From Adlercreutzia wanghongyangiae (GTDB taxonomy: Bacteria > Actinomycetota > Coriobacteriia > Coriobacteriales > Eggerthellaceae), in assembly GCF_035989245.1 (NCBI RefSeq), contig NZ_JAYMFF010000009.1, positions 62,001 to 126,000 of the forward strand: DNA of 64,000 nt. Direction: 5' to 3'. The notes under the pieces were generated by a model, which saw only the letters and a list, made by a program, of their open reading frames with translations, did no database searches and was not told the DNA's origin. Within the stretch, counting starts at the first letter, position 1. Each line of letters starts with the position of its first letter. The position numbers and the translations under genes were made by a program. Below, piece after piece: positions 42,962-51,303 of the stretch.

Positions 42962-44050
42962 ATGGGCAAGGCGACCGTCATTCCCTTCGGCCCGCAGCAC
43001 CCGGTGCTGCCGGAGCCTCTGCACCTCGATTTGGTGGTGCAGGACGAAACGGTGGTGGACGTGCTCCCGCAGATCGGGTTCGTGCACCGCGGCCTGGAGA
43101 AGCTCGTGGAAACCCGCGACTACAACCAGTTCATCTACATCGCTGAGCGCATCTGCGGCATCTGCGCCATGGGCCATTCGCTCGGCTACGCCGAGACGGT
43201 GGAGTCGCTCATGGGGGTGGAGGTGCCCAAACGCGCCGAGTACCTGCGCGTCATCTGGCACGAGCTGTCCCGCGTGCACTCGCACCTTCTGTGGCTGGGC
43301 CTGGCCGCCGACGCCTTCGGCTTCGAGAGCATGTTCATGCACTGCTGGCGCCTGCGCGAGCGCGTGCTGGACATCTTCGAGAAGACCACCGGCGGCCGCG
43401 TCATCCTGTCGGTGGTGAAGGTGGGCGGTGTCGTGCGCGACATCGACGCCACCCAGATGGCCGAGGTCGTCGCAGTGCTGGACAGCATCAAGGACGACTA
43501 CACCAAGATCATGAACACCCTGCTCACCGACACCTCGGTGAAGAACCGCACCGTGGGCGTGGGCTACCTGTCCACCGAGGACGCCCATGCGCTGTCCATG
43601 GTGGGGCCTTTCGCCCGTGCCTCCAACCTGCCCTACGACGTGCGCTCCTTCGGGCGCGGCGCCTACGGCGACCTGGCCGATTTCCAGCCCATCGTGGCCA
43701 CCGAGGGCGACTGCTACGCCCGCGTGAAGGTGCGCTGCCTGGAAGTGCTGCAGTCCATCGACATCGTGAAGGAGCTGGCGGCCAAGATGCCCGCCGGCGA
43801 CATCGAGGTGGCGGTGAAGGGCGCGCCGGCAGCCGGTGCCCAGGCCTCCAACGTGCTGGAACAGCCCCGCGGCGAGTGCTACTACTACGCCCGCGGCAAC
43901 GGCTCCAAGAACCTGGAGCGCATGCGCATGCGCACACCCACCTCTCAGAACCTCGCCGGCATGACCGTGGCCCTGAAGGGGTGCGATCTGGCCGACGTGA
44001 ACATGATCATCCTGACCATCGACCCCTGCATCAGCTGCACGGAAAGGTAG
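42962..44050 (+). CDS. Ech [NiFe] hydrogenase large subunit (EchE)
   Basis: A 362-residue catalytic subunit. RICGICAMGH gives Cys65 and Cys68, and DPCISC gives Cys356 and Cys359: the four cysteines that bind the NiFe(CN)2CO centre. Their presence shows this is a hydrogenase, not complex I NuoD. The protein ends three residues after the last cysteine, so there is no C-terminal peptide for a maturation protease to remove. No hyp maturation genes occur in the window. The start lies two bases after the EchD stop. Predicted reaction: ferredoxin-linked H2 production or uptake coupled to ion movement. Confidence 0.94.
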   Translation: MGKATVIPFGPQHPVLPEPLHLDLVVQDETVVDVLPQIGFVHRGLEKLVETRDYNQFIYIAERICGICAMGHSLGYAETVESLMGVEVPKRAEYLRVIWHELSRVHSHLLWLGLAADAFGFESMFMHCWRLRERVLDIFEKTTGGRVILSVVKVGGVVRDIDATQMAEVVAVLDSIKDDYTKIMNTLLTDTSVKNRTVGVGYLSTEDAHALSMVGPFARASNLPYDVRSFGRGAYGDLADFQPIVATEGDCYARVKVRCLEVLQSIDIVKELAAKMPAGDIEVAVKGAPAAGAQASNVLEQPRGECYYYARGNGSKNLERMRMRTPTSQNLAGMTVALKGCDLADVNMIILTIDPCISCTER

Positions 44051-44056
44051 GCGCTC

Positions 44057-44422
44057 ATGGGAAGCTTCAAACTGGGGGGCATGACCCTCGGCTCGCTGTT
44101 CAAGAAGCCCGAGACCGTGCTGTACCCCTTCGAGACCAAACCGGCGCCGGCGGGGCTGAAGGGGCATATCGCCCTCGACCCCGATCGGTGCATCCTGTGC
44201 GGCATCTGCGCCAAAACCTGCCCGGCAGGAGCCTTGGTGGTGGAGAAGAAAGAGCGCACCTGGTCGCTCGACCCGTTCCGCTGCGTGCAGTGCGGCAGCT
44301 GCGTGCGCGCCTGCCCGAAAGCCTGCCTTGCCATGGAGCCCGCCTACACGCCGGTTGCCACGGCGCAATCGTGCACGGTGGTGCCGGTTCCCGACCCCAA
44401 GGCCGCGGTGACGGAATCGTAA
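44057..44422 (+). CDS. Ech hydrogenase ferredoxin-like subunit (EchF)
   Basis: A 121-residue electron-transfer subunit with two [4Fe-4S] motifs: CILCGICAKTCP and CVQCGSCVRACP. It links soluble ferredoxin to EchC. It follows EchE by six bases and ends the operon; an intrinsic terminator lies about 80 bases downstream. Confidence 0.93.
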   Translation: MGSFKLGGMTLGSLFKKPETVLYPFETKPAPAGLKGHIALDPDRCILCGICAKTCPAGALVVEKKERTWSLDPFRCVQCGSCVRACPKACLAMEPAYTPVATAQSCTVVPVPDPKAAVTES

Positions 44423-44500
44423 GGTGAACGCTCCGTTAAGTTTCATGGGGACGGTTTGAAGGCCGTCGCTATCTGGTAGAATTGCACAAGCTGGCATGAC

Positions 44501-44533
44501 AGTCCGGGCTCCGCGTTGGGGTCCGGACTTTTT
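44501..44533 (+). terminator. Terminator after the Ech operon
   Basis: AGTCCGG / CCGGACT outer stem extended by GCTCC / GGGGT with wobble pairs, followed by T5. A possible promoter (TTTGAA 44455-44460, TAGAAT 44477-44482, 16-bp spacing) lies just before it, so the hairpin may instead act as an attenuator of pgsA. Confidence 0.7.
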
Positions 44534-44555
44534 GGGAAAGGGAAGGCTTCGTTTT

Positions 44556-45227
44556 ATGGCCGAGAAGATGAGGAATGCGTCGGGCGCCGAAGAGGTGTCG
44601 TACCAGATCTTCACGCTGGCCAACATCGTTTCCTTCGTGCGCCTGCTGATGGTGCCCCTCTACCTTATCCTGCTCTTGAACGGCTGCAACCTGGCGGCCA
44701 CGCTGGTGTTCGCCACGGCCGCGGCCACCGATTTCCTCGACGGGCAGATCGCGCGGCGCACCCACACCGTGTCGCGGCTGGGGCAGCTGCTCGATCCGGC
44801 CATCGACCGCATCCTCATGATCACCGGCGTGCTCGGCGTGTTTCTGGTGGGCCGCATTCCCCTGTGGGTCATCGTGCTCGTGGTGGTGCGCGACGCCTAC
44901 CTGCTCATCGGCGGCGGCGTGCTGCTCAGCCGCTTCCATATCCGCGTGCCCGTCGTGTACCCGGGCAAGTTCGCGACCACGTTCCTGTTCGTCGGCTTCG
45001 CGGGGCTGCTGCTGAACTGGCCCCTTGTTCCGGGACTCGGCCTGTGCGATGTATCGTGGCTGCCCGGCTTCAACGGCGATGCCGTGTCGTGGGGCATCTG
45101 GTTCATCTACGCCGGCCTCGTGCTGTCGCTGGGGGTGACGATCTACTATTCGGTGGCTGCGGCCCGCGCCCTGCGCGCGGCATTGGCAGAGCGTTCGCGG
45201 GAAGGATGCGCCCATGACGCGGCCTAG
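44556..45227 (+). CDS. CDP-alcohol phosphatidyltransferase (phosphatidylglycerophosphate synthase-like)
   Basis: A 223-residue membrane enzyme with about five segments that joins a CDP-lipid to an alcohol acceptor in phospholipid synthesis. DFLDGQIARRTHTVSRLGQLLDP fits the family motif (D-G-x2-A-R-x8-G-x3-D-x3-D) with metal-binding aspartates. PgsA is the likeliest role, but cardiolipin- or inositol-type acceptors cannot be excluded. AAAGGGAAGG precedes the ATG at 44556. The 3' end overlaps the VanW gene by 14 bases. Confidence 0.87.
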   Translation: MAEKMRNASGAEEVSYQIFTLANIVSFVRLLMVPLYLILLLNGCNLAATLVFATAAATDFLDGQIARRTHTVSRLGQLLDPAIDRILMITGVLGVFLVGRIPLWVIVLVVVRDAYLLIGGGVLLSRFHIRVPVVYPGKFATTFLFVGFAGLLLNWPLVPGLGLCDVSWLPGFNGDAVSWGIWFIYAGLVLSLGVTIYYSVAAARALRAALAERSREGCAHDAA

Positions 45228-47598
45228 AAAGCCGCGCTCGGACGGCAGCCCCTCTTCTCGTGCGCGATCGCGTGCGGCAGCCCCGACGGAACGTGCGCCC
45301 CGCCCCCGCCCCGATCGGAAGCCCGCGGGGCGCCCGGCCAGAGCCTCGCAGCCCGTATCCCGCTCCGCCGCGTCCGCAAGCCGTTCCGCCCAGCGATCGG
45401 CCTCGCCGTCGAAAACCCGCGGCGATCACCCCTCCCGTCGCACCGCGAGCCGCCCTGTCGGCCGCGCCGAGGACCGGGGCGCCAATCGCCGCGCAACCCA
45501 GCCGCGCCCGACCGCATCTGCCCGCCGCGCGACCGACCGCAGCTTCGCGGGACCGGGGCGCATGGAGACGCGGCCCGGTCCCGGCCTTGCGGCTGAAGGA
45601 GGCACGCGGCGCGGCACATCGCGCATGAAGCCCGTCGCCCCGGGCCGGCCCCGCTCGCCGAAGCTGCCCCTTGTCGCGGCCGCGGCGGCATTGGTGGTGG
45701 CCGTGATCGCCGGCGGCGTCGGCTTCGACCAGCTGATGAACGGCAACCGCATCTACCAGGGCGTCAGCGTGGGCTCCGTCGACGTGTCGGGTATGACCCG
45801 CGAGGAGGCGGCCAACGCCCTCGATGCCGCCTACAGTGACGCCGTGGCGTCGGGTCTGGGCATCGTCTTCGCCAGCGACGAGGCGGCCCAGACCGTGGAC
45901 GTGGACACCGAGATGACCGAGGACGCGGCCCAGGCCGAGCAGCTGTCGGTGGAGGAGGCCCGCGCCGACAAAAAGCTGTGGGTGGCCGAGGCCGGCGTGC
46001 TGGGCGCCCACGTTCCCACAGCCGACCTGGCCGAGGAGGCCTTCGCCGTGGGCCGCGACGCGGGCGGACTGGCCCAGCGCATCGAGGCGGCCACGAGCAC
46101 GGTGAGCATTCCAATGCGCCTGGATTTCGACGAAGATGCCCTGGAGGCGCTGGCCGCCGAAATCGATGAGACCATCGGCGAGCCCCGGGTGGACTCGAAC
46201 GTGCAGATCGAGGACGGCGTCGCAACGGTGGTGGAGGGCCATGACGGCACCATCGTCGACCGCGACGAGTTCCGCAGCAAGATAGCCGAGGGCTTCCTGG
46301 GCGCCACACCCGACGACTTCTCCTTCGTCGCCCATACGGCCTTCGCCCCCTCGCGCATCGATAGCGCGGCGGCGGAGACGTGCCGCGCCTTTATCCAGGG
46401 CGTGCTCGACCGCGGCCTCACGTTCACCTTCGAGGGCGATCAGTGGGACCTGGACGGCGCGACCATCGGGTCGTGGGTCACCACCACCGTGGCCGAATCC
46501 GAGGGGGGAGCGCGCCTGGTGCCCGTCCTCGACGAGAAGACGGCCTGCGCCGACCTGCTGGCCCTCATCCGCGAGGCCGGCTTCGTGTCGGCCACTACGG
46601 TGAACTTCCGCATCGAGGGCGGCGAGGTATGGGTGTACGCCCAGGACGGCTCGCGCTACCCGCTGACCGCCGACGCGGTGTCGGCCGCCGATGCGGGGGT
46701 GTTCGGCGCCTTCCGCGACAACGGCTCCACCGCCTTCGCGGACGAGCGGCCCACCGTGGCCATCGGCTGGGGTGCGGCGCCCAGCAAGAGCAGCTTCGAC
46801 GACGCGCTGGCCATGGGCCTCATCGGGGAGATATCCTCCTATACCACCGAGTACAACGACGGGGCCGGCACGGCCAACCGCCGTCACAACATCCATCTGG
46901 CGGCCGACCTGCTCACCGACTCCATCACCCCGGCCAACGGGGGCATCTGGTCGTTCACGGAGACCATGGGCGGCCAGGCCAACGAGGAGATGGGATTCAA
47001 GGGCGCCCACGTCATCTCCGGCGGCGAGTACACCGACGCCATCGGCGGCGGCATCTGCCAGGTGGCCACCACGGTGTTCAACGCCGTGTACGAGGGCGGC
47101 TACCCCGTGACCGAGCGGCGCAACCACTCCCTTTACATCTCGAGCTATCCCACGGGCCGCGACGCCGCCATCGCGTATCCTTATCTTGACCTCAAGTGGG
47201 AAAACGACACCACTTCCGACGTGCTGCTGCGCACGCGCTACACCGACAGCACCCTGACCGTCACGCTGTACGGCATCGATCCGGGCTACGTGGTGAGCAC
47301 CGAGACCGGCGATTGGCAGAAGGGCGATGCCTACAAGACCAAGTACCAGGTGGACGAGGAGGAGTCGGAGGGCACCCGCTACGTGAAGACCCGCGGGGCC
47401 GACGGCCGCAGCGTCACCGTGCATCGCACGGTGCGCGACCGGTCGGGCAACCTGCTGCACGAGGAGGATTTCGAATCGAACTACAAGCCCATCAACGAGG
47501 TGATCGTGGTGGGACCGAACACGCCGACCGGGGAAGAGGAAGACTCGGAGGAAAAGGACGACGACAAGGAGGACGCCCGTGTTTCAACCGGAGATTGA
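45214..47598 (+). CDS. VanW family protein with disordered basic N-terminus
   Basis: A 794-residue protein. Residues 1-150 are almost entirely Arg/Ser/Pro/Ala and probably disordered in the cytoplasm. One membrane segment (about 151-170) follows, then putative peptidoglycan-binding repeats (SVDVSGMTREEAANALD) and a VanW domain (YNDGAGTANRRHNIHLAADLL, GGGICQVATTVFNA). VanW proteins are associated with the cell wall and some vancomycin clusters, but their activity is not settled. A charged Glu/Asp tail ends the chain. It overlaps pgsA at the start and paaK1 by 20 bases at the end. No van resistance genes are nearby. Confidence 0.85.
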   Translation: MTRPRKPRSDGSPSSRARSRAAAPTERAPRPRPDRKPAGRPARASQPVSRSAASASRSAQRSASPSKTRGDHPSRRTASRPVGRAEDRGANRRATQPRPTASARRATDRSFAGPGRMETRPGPGLAAEGGTRRGTSRMKPVAPGRPRSPKLPLVAAAAALVVAVIAGGVGFDQLMNGNRIYQGVSVGSVDVSGMTREEAANALDAAYSDAVASGLGIVFASDEAAQTVDVDTEMTEDAAQAEQLSVEEARADKKLWVAEAGVLGAHVPTADLAEEAFAVGRDAGGLAQRIEAATSTVSIPMRLDFDEDALEALAAEIDETIGEPRVDSNVQIEDGVATVVEGHDGTIVDRDEFRSKIAEGFLGATPDDFSFVAHTAFAPSRIDSAAAETCRAFIQGVLDRGLTFTFEGDQWDLDGATIGSWVTTTVAESEGGARLVPVLDEKTACADLLALIREAGFVSATTVNFRIEGGEVWVYAQDGSRYPLTADAVSAADAGVFGAFRDNGSTAFADERPTVAIGWGAAPSKSSFDDALAMGLIGEISSYTTEYNDGAGTANRRHNIHLAADLLTDSITPANGGIWSFTETMGGQANEEMGFKGAHVISGGEYTDAIGGGICQVATTVFNAVYEGGYPVTERRNHSLYISSYPTGRDAAIAYPYLDLKWENDTTSDVLLRTRYTDSTLTVTLYGIDPGYVVSTETGDWQKGDAYKTKYQVDEEESEGTRYVKTRGADGRSVTVHRTVRDRSGNLLHEEDFESNYKPINEVIVVGPNTPTGEEEDSEEKDDDKEDARVSTGD

Positions 47599-48883
47599 GG
47601 CGATGCCCCGTGAGGAGCTTCGCGAACTGCAGCTTGAGCGCTTGCGCGCATCGGTGCGCAACGCCTACGAGAACGTGCCGCTCTACCGCGAGCGCTTCGA
47701 TGCCGCCGGCGTCACGCCCGACGACATCCGCAGCCTGGAGGACCTGCAGCGGTTCCCCTTCGTGGTGAAGCAGGACATGCGCGACAACTACCCCTTCGGC
47801 ATGTTCGCCCGCGAGAACGCCGATGTGGCGCGCATCCACGCCTCGTCGGGCACCACGGGCCAGGCCACGGTGGTGGGGCACACCGCCACCGACCTGAAGA
47901 ACTGGGGCGACTGCTTCGCCCGCGGCATCGCCATGGTGGGCGGCGACGAGAACTCCACCATCCAGGTGTCCTACGGCTACGGCCTGTTCACGGGCGGTCT
48001 GGGGGCCCATGCCGGCGGCGAGGCCATGGGCTGCACCGTCATCCCCACCTCGTCGGGCAACACCAAGCGCCAGGTGCAGATGCTGAAGGACTGCGGCACC
48101 GACATCCTGGCCTGCACCCCCTCCTACGCGCTGCTGATCGCCGACACGGCCATCGAGATGGGCTACGACCCGGCCACCGAGTTCAAGATCTCCGGCGGCA
48201 TCTTCGGCGCCGAGCCCTGCTCCGAGAACATGCGGCAGGAAATCGCCGACAAGCTGGGCCTGCAGTACTGCGACGTGTACGGCCTGTCGGAAATCATGGG
48301 CCCGGGCGTGGCCATGGAGTGCGCCGAGCGCGGCGGCCTCCACATCGCCGAGGACCAGTTCTTCTGCGAGATCATCGACCCCGAGACCCTGGAGGTGCTG
48401 CCCGACGGGGAAGTGGGCGAGCTGGTCATCACCACGCTCACCCGCGAGTGCTCGCCGATGATCCGCTACCGCACCCGCGACGTCACCACCATCAACGCGG
48501 AGATGTGCCCCTGCGGCCGCACCCACCGCAAGATCGGCCGCCTGCTGGGCCGCACCGACGACATGCTCATCATCCGCGGCGTGAACGTGTTCCCGTCCCA
48601 GATCGAGCAGGTCATCACGGAGTTCCCGGAGATCGCCACCCAGTACCAGATCATCCTCACGACGCGCGGGCCGCTCGACCATGTGGAGCTGCAGGTGGAA
48701 ACCGAGCCTGATTTCCCCATCGACGAGGTGCGCGCGCTCGAGGATTTGCGCAGCCGCCTGGCCGCGGCTCTCAAGAGCAACCTGCAGGTGGCCGTGGACA
48801 TCAAGTTCGTGGAACCGAAGACCATCGCGCGCTCGGAGGGCAAGGCCAAGCGCGTCATCGACCTGAGAGGGGAGACCAACTAA
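47579..48883 (+). CDS. paaK: Phenylacetate-CoA ligase (PaaK-like, AMP-forming), copy 1
   Basis: A 434-residue acyl-adenylate-forming enzyme. SSGTTGQATVVGHT is the P-loop, GLSEIMGPGVA and RYRTRDVTT are the A5/A7-like motifs, and GRTDDMLIIRGVNVFPSQIE is the C-terminal hinge. It activates phenylacetate or a related aryl acid with CoA. GTG start at 47579 with AAGGAGG upstream, overlapping the VanW gene. It is followed without a gap by an ACT-domain gene, a pairing repeated at 53637-55466. Confidence 0.9.
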   Translation: MFQPEIEAMPREELRELQLERLRASVRNAYENVPLYRERFDAAGVTPDDIRSLEDLQRFPFVVKQDMRDNYPFGMFARENADVARIHASSGTTGQATVVGHTATDLKNWGDCFARGIAMVGGDENSTIQVSYGYGLFTGGLGAHAGGEAMGCTVIPTSSGNTKRQVQMLKDCGTDILACTPSYALLIADTAIEMGYDPATEFKISGGIFGAEPCSENMRQEIADKLGLQYCDVYGLSEIMGPGVAMECAERGGLHIAEDQFFCEIIDPETLEVLPDGEVGELVITTLTRECSPMIRYRTRDVTTINAEMCPCGRTHRKIGRLLGRTDDMLIIRGVNVFPSQIEQVITEFPEIATQYQIILTTRGPLDHVELQVETEPDFPIDEVRALEDLRSRLAAALKSNLQVAVDIKFVEPKTIARSEGKAKRVIDLRGETN

Positions 48884-49314
48884 TGATTTCTCAGCTGACG
48901 GTGTTCCTCACCAACGAGAAGGGCCGCCTGGCCGCGGCCTGCCGCACGCTGGCCGACGCCGACATCAACATGCAGGCGCTGTTCATCGCCGACACCGCCG
49001 ATTTCGGCATCGTGCGCATCTTCTGCGACACGCCCGCCCGCGCCGCCGCCGTGCTGGCCGAGGCGAACTTCCGCGCCACGCTGACGCCGGTTATCGCCGT
49101 GTCGGTGGCCGACGAGCCCGGCACCCTGGCGCGCCTTCTGGAATTCTGCAACGAGGAGGCCATGAACGTGGAGTACGGCTACTGTTTCTCCACGGCCGGA
49201 GGCACCGCCATCGACGTGCTGAAGATCGAGGGCGACGGTGCCGAGACAGCCCTGGCCGACGCCGGATTCAAGATTCTCGCACCTGAAGAGGTCTACGTTG
49301 TCGATCCGAGCTAA
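48883..49314 (+). CDS. ACT-domain protein, copy 1
   Basis: A 143-residue protein made of two ACT domains (TVFLTNEKGRLAAACRTLAD and IAVSVADEPGTLARLLEF). ACT domains bind amino acids, and such stand-alone pairs often neighbour paaK genes, where they are thought to sense an aromatic amino acid. The ATG overlaps the paaK1 stop by one base (TAATG), so the two are translationally coupled. The 3' end overlaps the dacF start. Confidence 0.85.
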   Translation: MISQLTVFLTNEKGRLAAACRTLADADINMQALFIADTADFGIVRIFCDTPARAAAVLAEANFRATLTPVIAVSVADEPGTLARLLEFCNEEAMNVEYGYCFSTAGGTAIDVLKIEGDGAETALADAGFKILAPEEVYVVDPS

Positions 49315-50791
49315 CTTCACCGCCGCAGGGCGCGGCACCGGCCGCCGCGCCCTGCGCGCCCTGCTGGCCGCCGCGCTCGCGGCGTCGGTGCTGCTGCCCG
49401 CCCCGGCGTTTGCCGACGTGCGCGGCACCGACCAGCTGCTGGGCACCACAGTGGCGGAACGCGGGCTGCCGGCCGTGGCCTGCCCGAACGTCACGGCGCG
49501 CTACGCCTTCGTCATGGACGCGGCGGGCACCGTCTACTTTTCCCGCGAAGCCGACGTGCAGAGCCACATCGCCTCTATCACCAAGGTGATGACAGCCATC
49601 GTGGCCCTGGATTCGGGGATGCCCATGGACACCGTTATAACCGTGGGCGAGAAGGCTGCCACCGTCGGCGAGTCGTCGGCCGATCTGCGCATGGGCGACA
49701 AGCTGTCGCTGAAGGCGGCGCTGACCGGCCTCATGGTGTCGTCGGGCAACGACGCCGCCATCGCCATCGCCGAAACCGTGGGCGCCACCTTGGCCGCCGA
49801 CGGGCAGGACGCCAACGAGGCCTTCGTGGCGGCCATGAACGCGAAGGCGGCCGAGCTGGGCATGAACGACTCGCTGTTCGCCAATCCCCACGGGCTGGAT
49901 ATCGGCGAGTACGACAACGAGATGTACTCCACGGCCCACGACGTGGGCCTCATGTGCGCCTACGCCATGAAGAACGAGACGTTCCGCTCCATCGTGGCTC
50001 AGGACAAGGCGCAGCTGGCGGTCACGAAACCCGACGGCTCCACGGCCACCATCGAGCTGACCTCCACCGATTTGCTGCTGGGCGTCTACGAGGGCGCTTG
50101 CGGCATCAAGACCGGCTACACCGAGGCCGCCGGCAACTCCTTTGCGGGTGCCTGCAACCGGGGCGACGGCGACCTGTACGCCATCGTGCTCGGCGCGCCC
50201 TCCGAAAGCGCCCGTTTCGAAGATGCGAAGGCCCTGTTCAACTGGGTGTACGACAACCGCATGACCTACGCGCTCGCCCACAGCGACCAATGGGTGACCG
50301 CCGATGAGGACGGCACCTCCGCCAAGGTGCCCCTGATCGCCGAGGTGCCCCATACCGCTTGGCTCGACAAGCGCGTGAAGGCGACTTTCGCCGACCCCGG
50401 CGCCTCGGTTGAGGTGTTCGCCCCTGAGGGCAACGTGAGCCAGGAACTGGTAACCCGCGACCTGCCCGGCGCCGTGCATGCGGGCGACGTGGTGGGCACC
50501 ATGAACTTCTACCAGGGCAACGAGCTGATCGCCTCTCAGGACCTGGTGGCCGTGGAAGATTCTCCCGCGCCCGACTTCCTGCAGGGGATCGGCTTTTGGT
50601 GGGAGCGCCTGTGGGCCGGCTTCGGCGGCCGGGAACTGGTGGCCGCCCCCGTGGTGGTGAACCAGACGCCGCTCATCTACAGCAAGGCGTCCACCGGCCA
50701 GAGCATCGAGGATATCCGCGCCATTGCCGCCGGCGATGACGTTGTACCTGACGACGATTCGGCGTCCGACGGCGCCGACGAGGAGGAATAA
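49298..50791 (+). CDS. D-alanyl-D-alanine carboxypeptidase (penicillin-binding protein, DacF-like)
   Basis: A 497-residue serine peptidase trimming peptidoglycan stem peptides. From a TTG start at 49298 (GAAGAGG just upstream) the N-terminus is a good signal peptide ending AFA-D near residue 39. Catalytic motifs: SITK (Ser93-Lys96), SGN (149-151), KTG (271-273). A C-terminal domain (about 360-430) and a membrane-proximal hydrophobic segment follow. Starting upstream at 49238 would place a charged stretch before the signal, so TTG is preferred. It overlaps the ACT gene by 17 bases. Confidence 0.88.
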   Translation: MSIRANFTAAGRGTGRRALRALLAAALAASVLLPAPAFADVRGTDQLLGTTVAERGLPAVACPNVTARYAFVMDAAGTVYFSREADVQSHIASITKVMTAIVALDSGMPMDTVITVGEKAATVGESSADLRMGDKLSLKAALTGLMVSSGNDAAIAIAETVGATLAADGQDANEAFVAAMNAKAAELGMNDSLFANPHGLDIGEYDNEMYSTAHDVGLMCAYAMKNETFRSIVAQDKAQLAVTKPDGSTATIELTSTDLLLGVYEGACGIKTGYTEAAGNSFAGACNRGDGDLYAIVLGAPSESARFEDAKALFNWVYDNRMTYALAHSDQWVTADEDGTSAKVPLIAEVPHTAWLDKRVKATFADPGASVEVFAPEGNVSQELVTRDLPGAVHAGDVVGTMNFYQGNELIASQDLVAVEDSPAPDFLQGIGFWWERLWAGFGGRELVAAPVVVNQTPLIYSKASTGQSIEDIRAIAAGDDVVPDDDSASDGADEEE

Positions 50792-50793
50792 CC

Positions 50794-51234
50794 ATGAGCG
50801 AAACCTGTCCCGTTTGCTCCCATCCCGTATCGCCCGCCGATACCGCTTGCCCCACCTGCGGGTTCAAGCTGCTGGGCACCACCCAGGCCTTCAAGCCGGT
50901 GGCCCTGGACGGCGCCGCGGCGGCGGTCCCCGAGGCTGCCCCCACCTGCGCCACCTTGAACGTGGTGCGCGGCCCCCAGGTGGGCATCACCTTCCAGCTG
51001 GGAGGCGAGCCGCTGACCGTGGGACGCAGCCCGCAGTGCTCCATCTTCCTGAACGACATGACCGTCTCGCGCATGCACGCGGTCATCGAACCTGAAGCTG
51101 GCTGCTACGTCATCCGCGACCAGAACTCGTTCAACGGCGTGTGGGTGAACAACGAGGTCGTCGAGGCTCGCGCGCTGCGACCGGGCGACCTCATCCAAAT
51201 CGGCACGTTCTGCATGCGCTACGAGGAGAGCTAG
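50794..51234 (+). CDS. Zinc-ribbon FHA-domain protein
   Basis: A 146-residue soluble protein. Two CXXC pairs at the N-terminus (CPVC and CPTC) form a zinc ribbon. After a flexible linker, an FHA domain follows: LTVGRSPQCSIFLNDMTVSRMHAVI and NSFNGVWVNN. FHA domains read phosphothreonine, so it may act with a Ser/Thr kinase, none of which is in the window. Its ATG is two bases after dacF, which suggests a cell-wall or division link. Partners unknown. Confidence 0.87.
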   Translation: MSETCPVCSHPVSPADTACPTCGFKLLGTTQAFKPVALDGAAAAVPEAAPTCATLNVVRGPQVGITFQLGGEPLTVGRSPQCSIFLNDMTVSRMHAVIEPEAGCYVIRDQNSFNGVWVNNEVVEARALRPGDLIQIGTFCMRYEES

Positions 51235-51303
51235 AAACCGCCCGCGCCATCGGGCGAGCAGAGGCAGAGGGGATACGAGCGGGGAGAGAGGATAAGATCA
51301 TCT

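Noticed and set aside
38952..44422. Reading the operon as complex I (NADH dehydrogenase)
   Set aside because: The large subunit keeps all four NiFe-binding cysteines, and there are only six subunits, as in Ech; NuoEFG and NuoJK/N-type genes are missing.
42446..47460. Long minus-strand frames (726 and 785 codons) opposite the hydrogenase and VanW genes
   Set aside because: Low-complexity shadows of conserved plus-strand genes; no ribosome-binding site or recognisable domain.
45214..47598. VanW gene as evidence of vancomycin resistance
   Set aside because: No vanA/B-type ligase, vanH, vanX or vanRS genes accompany it; VanW proteins are widespread without resistance.
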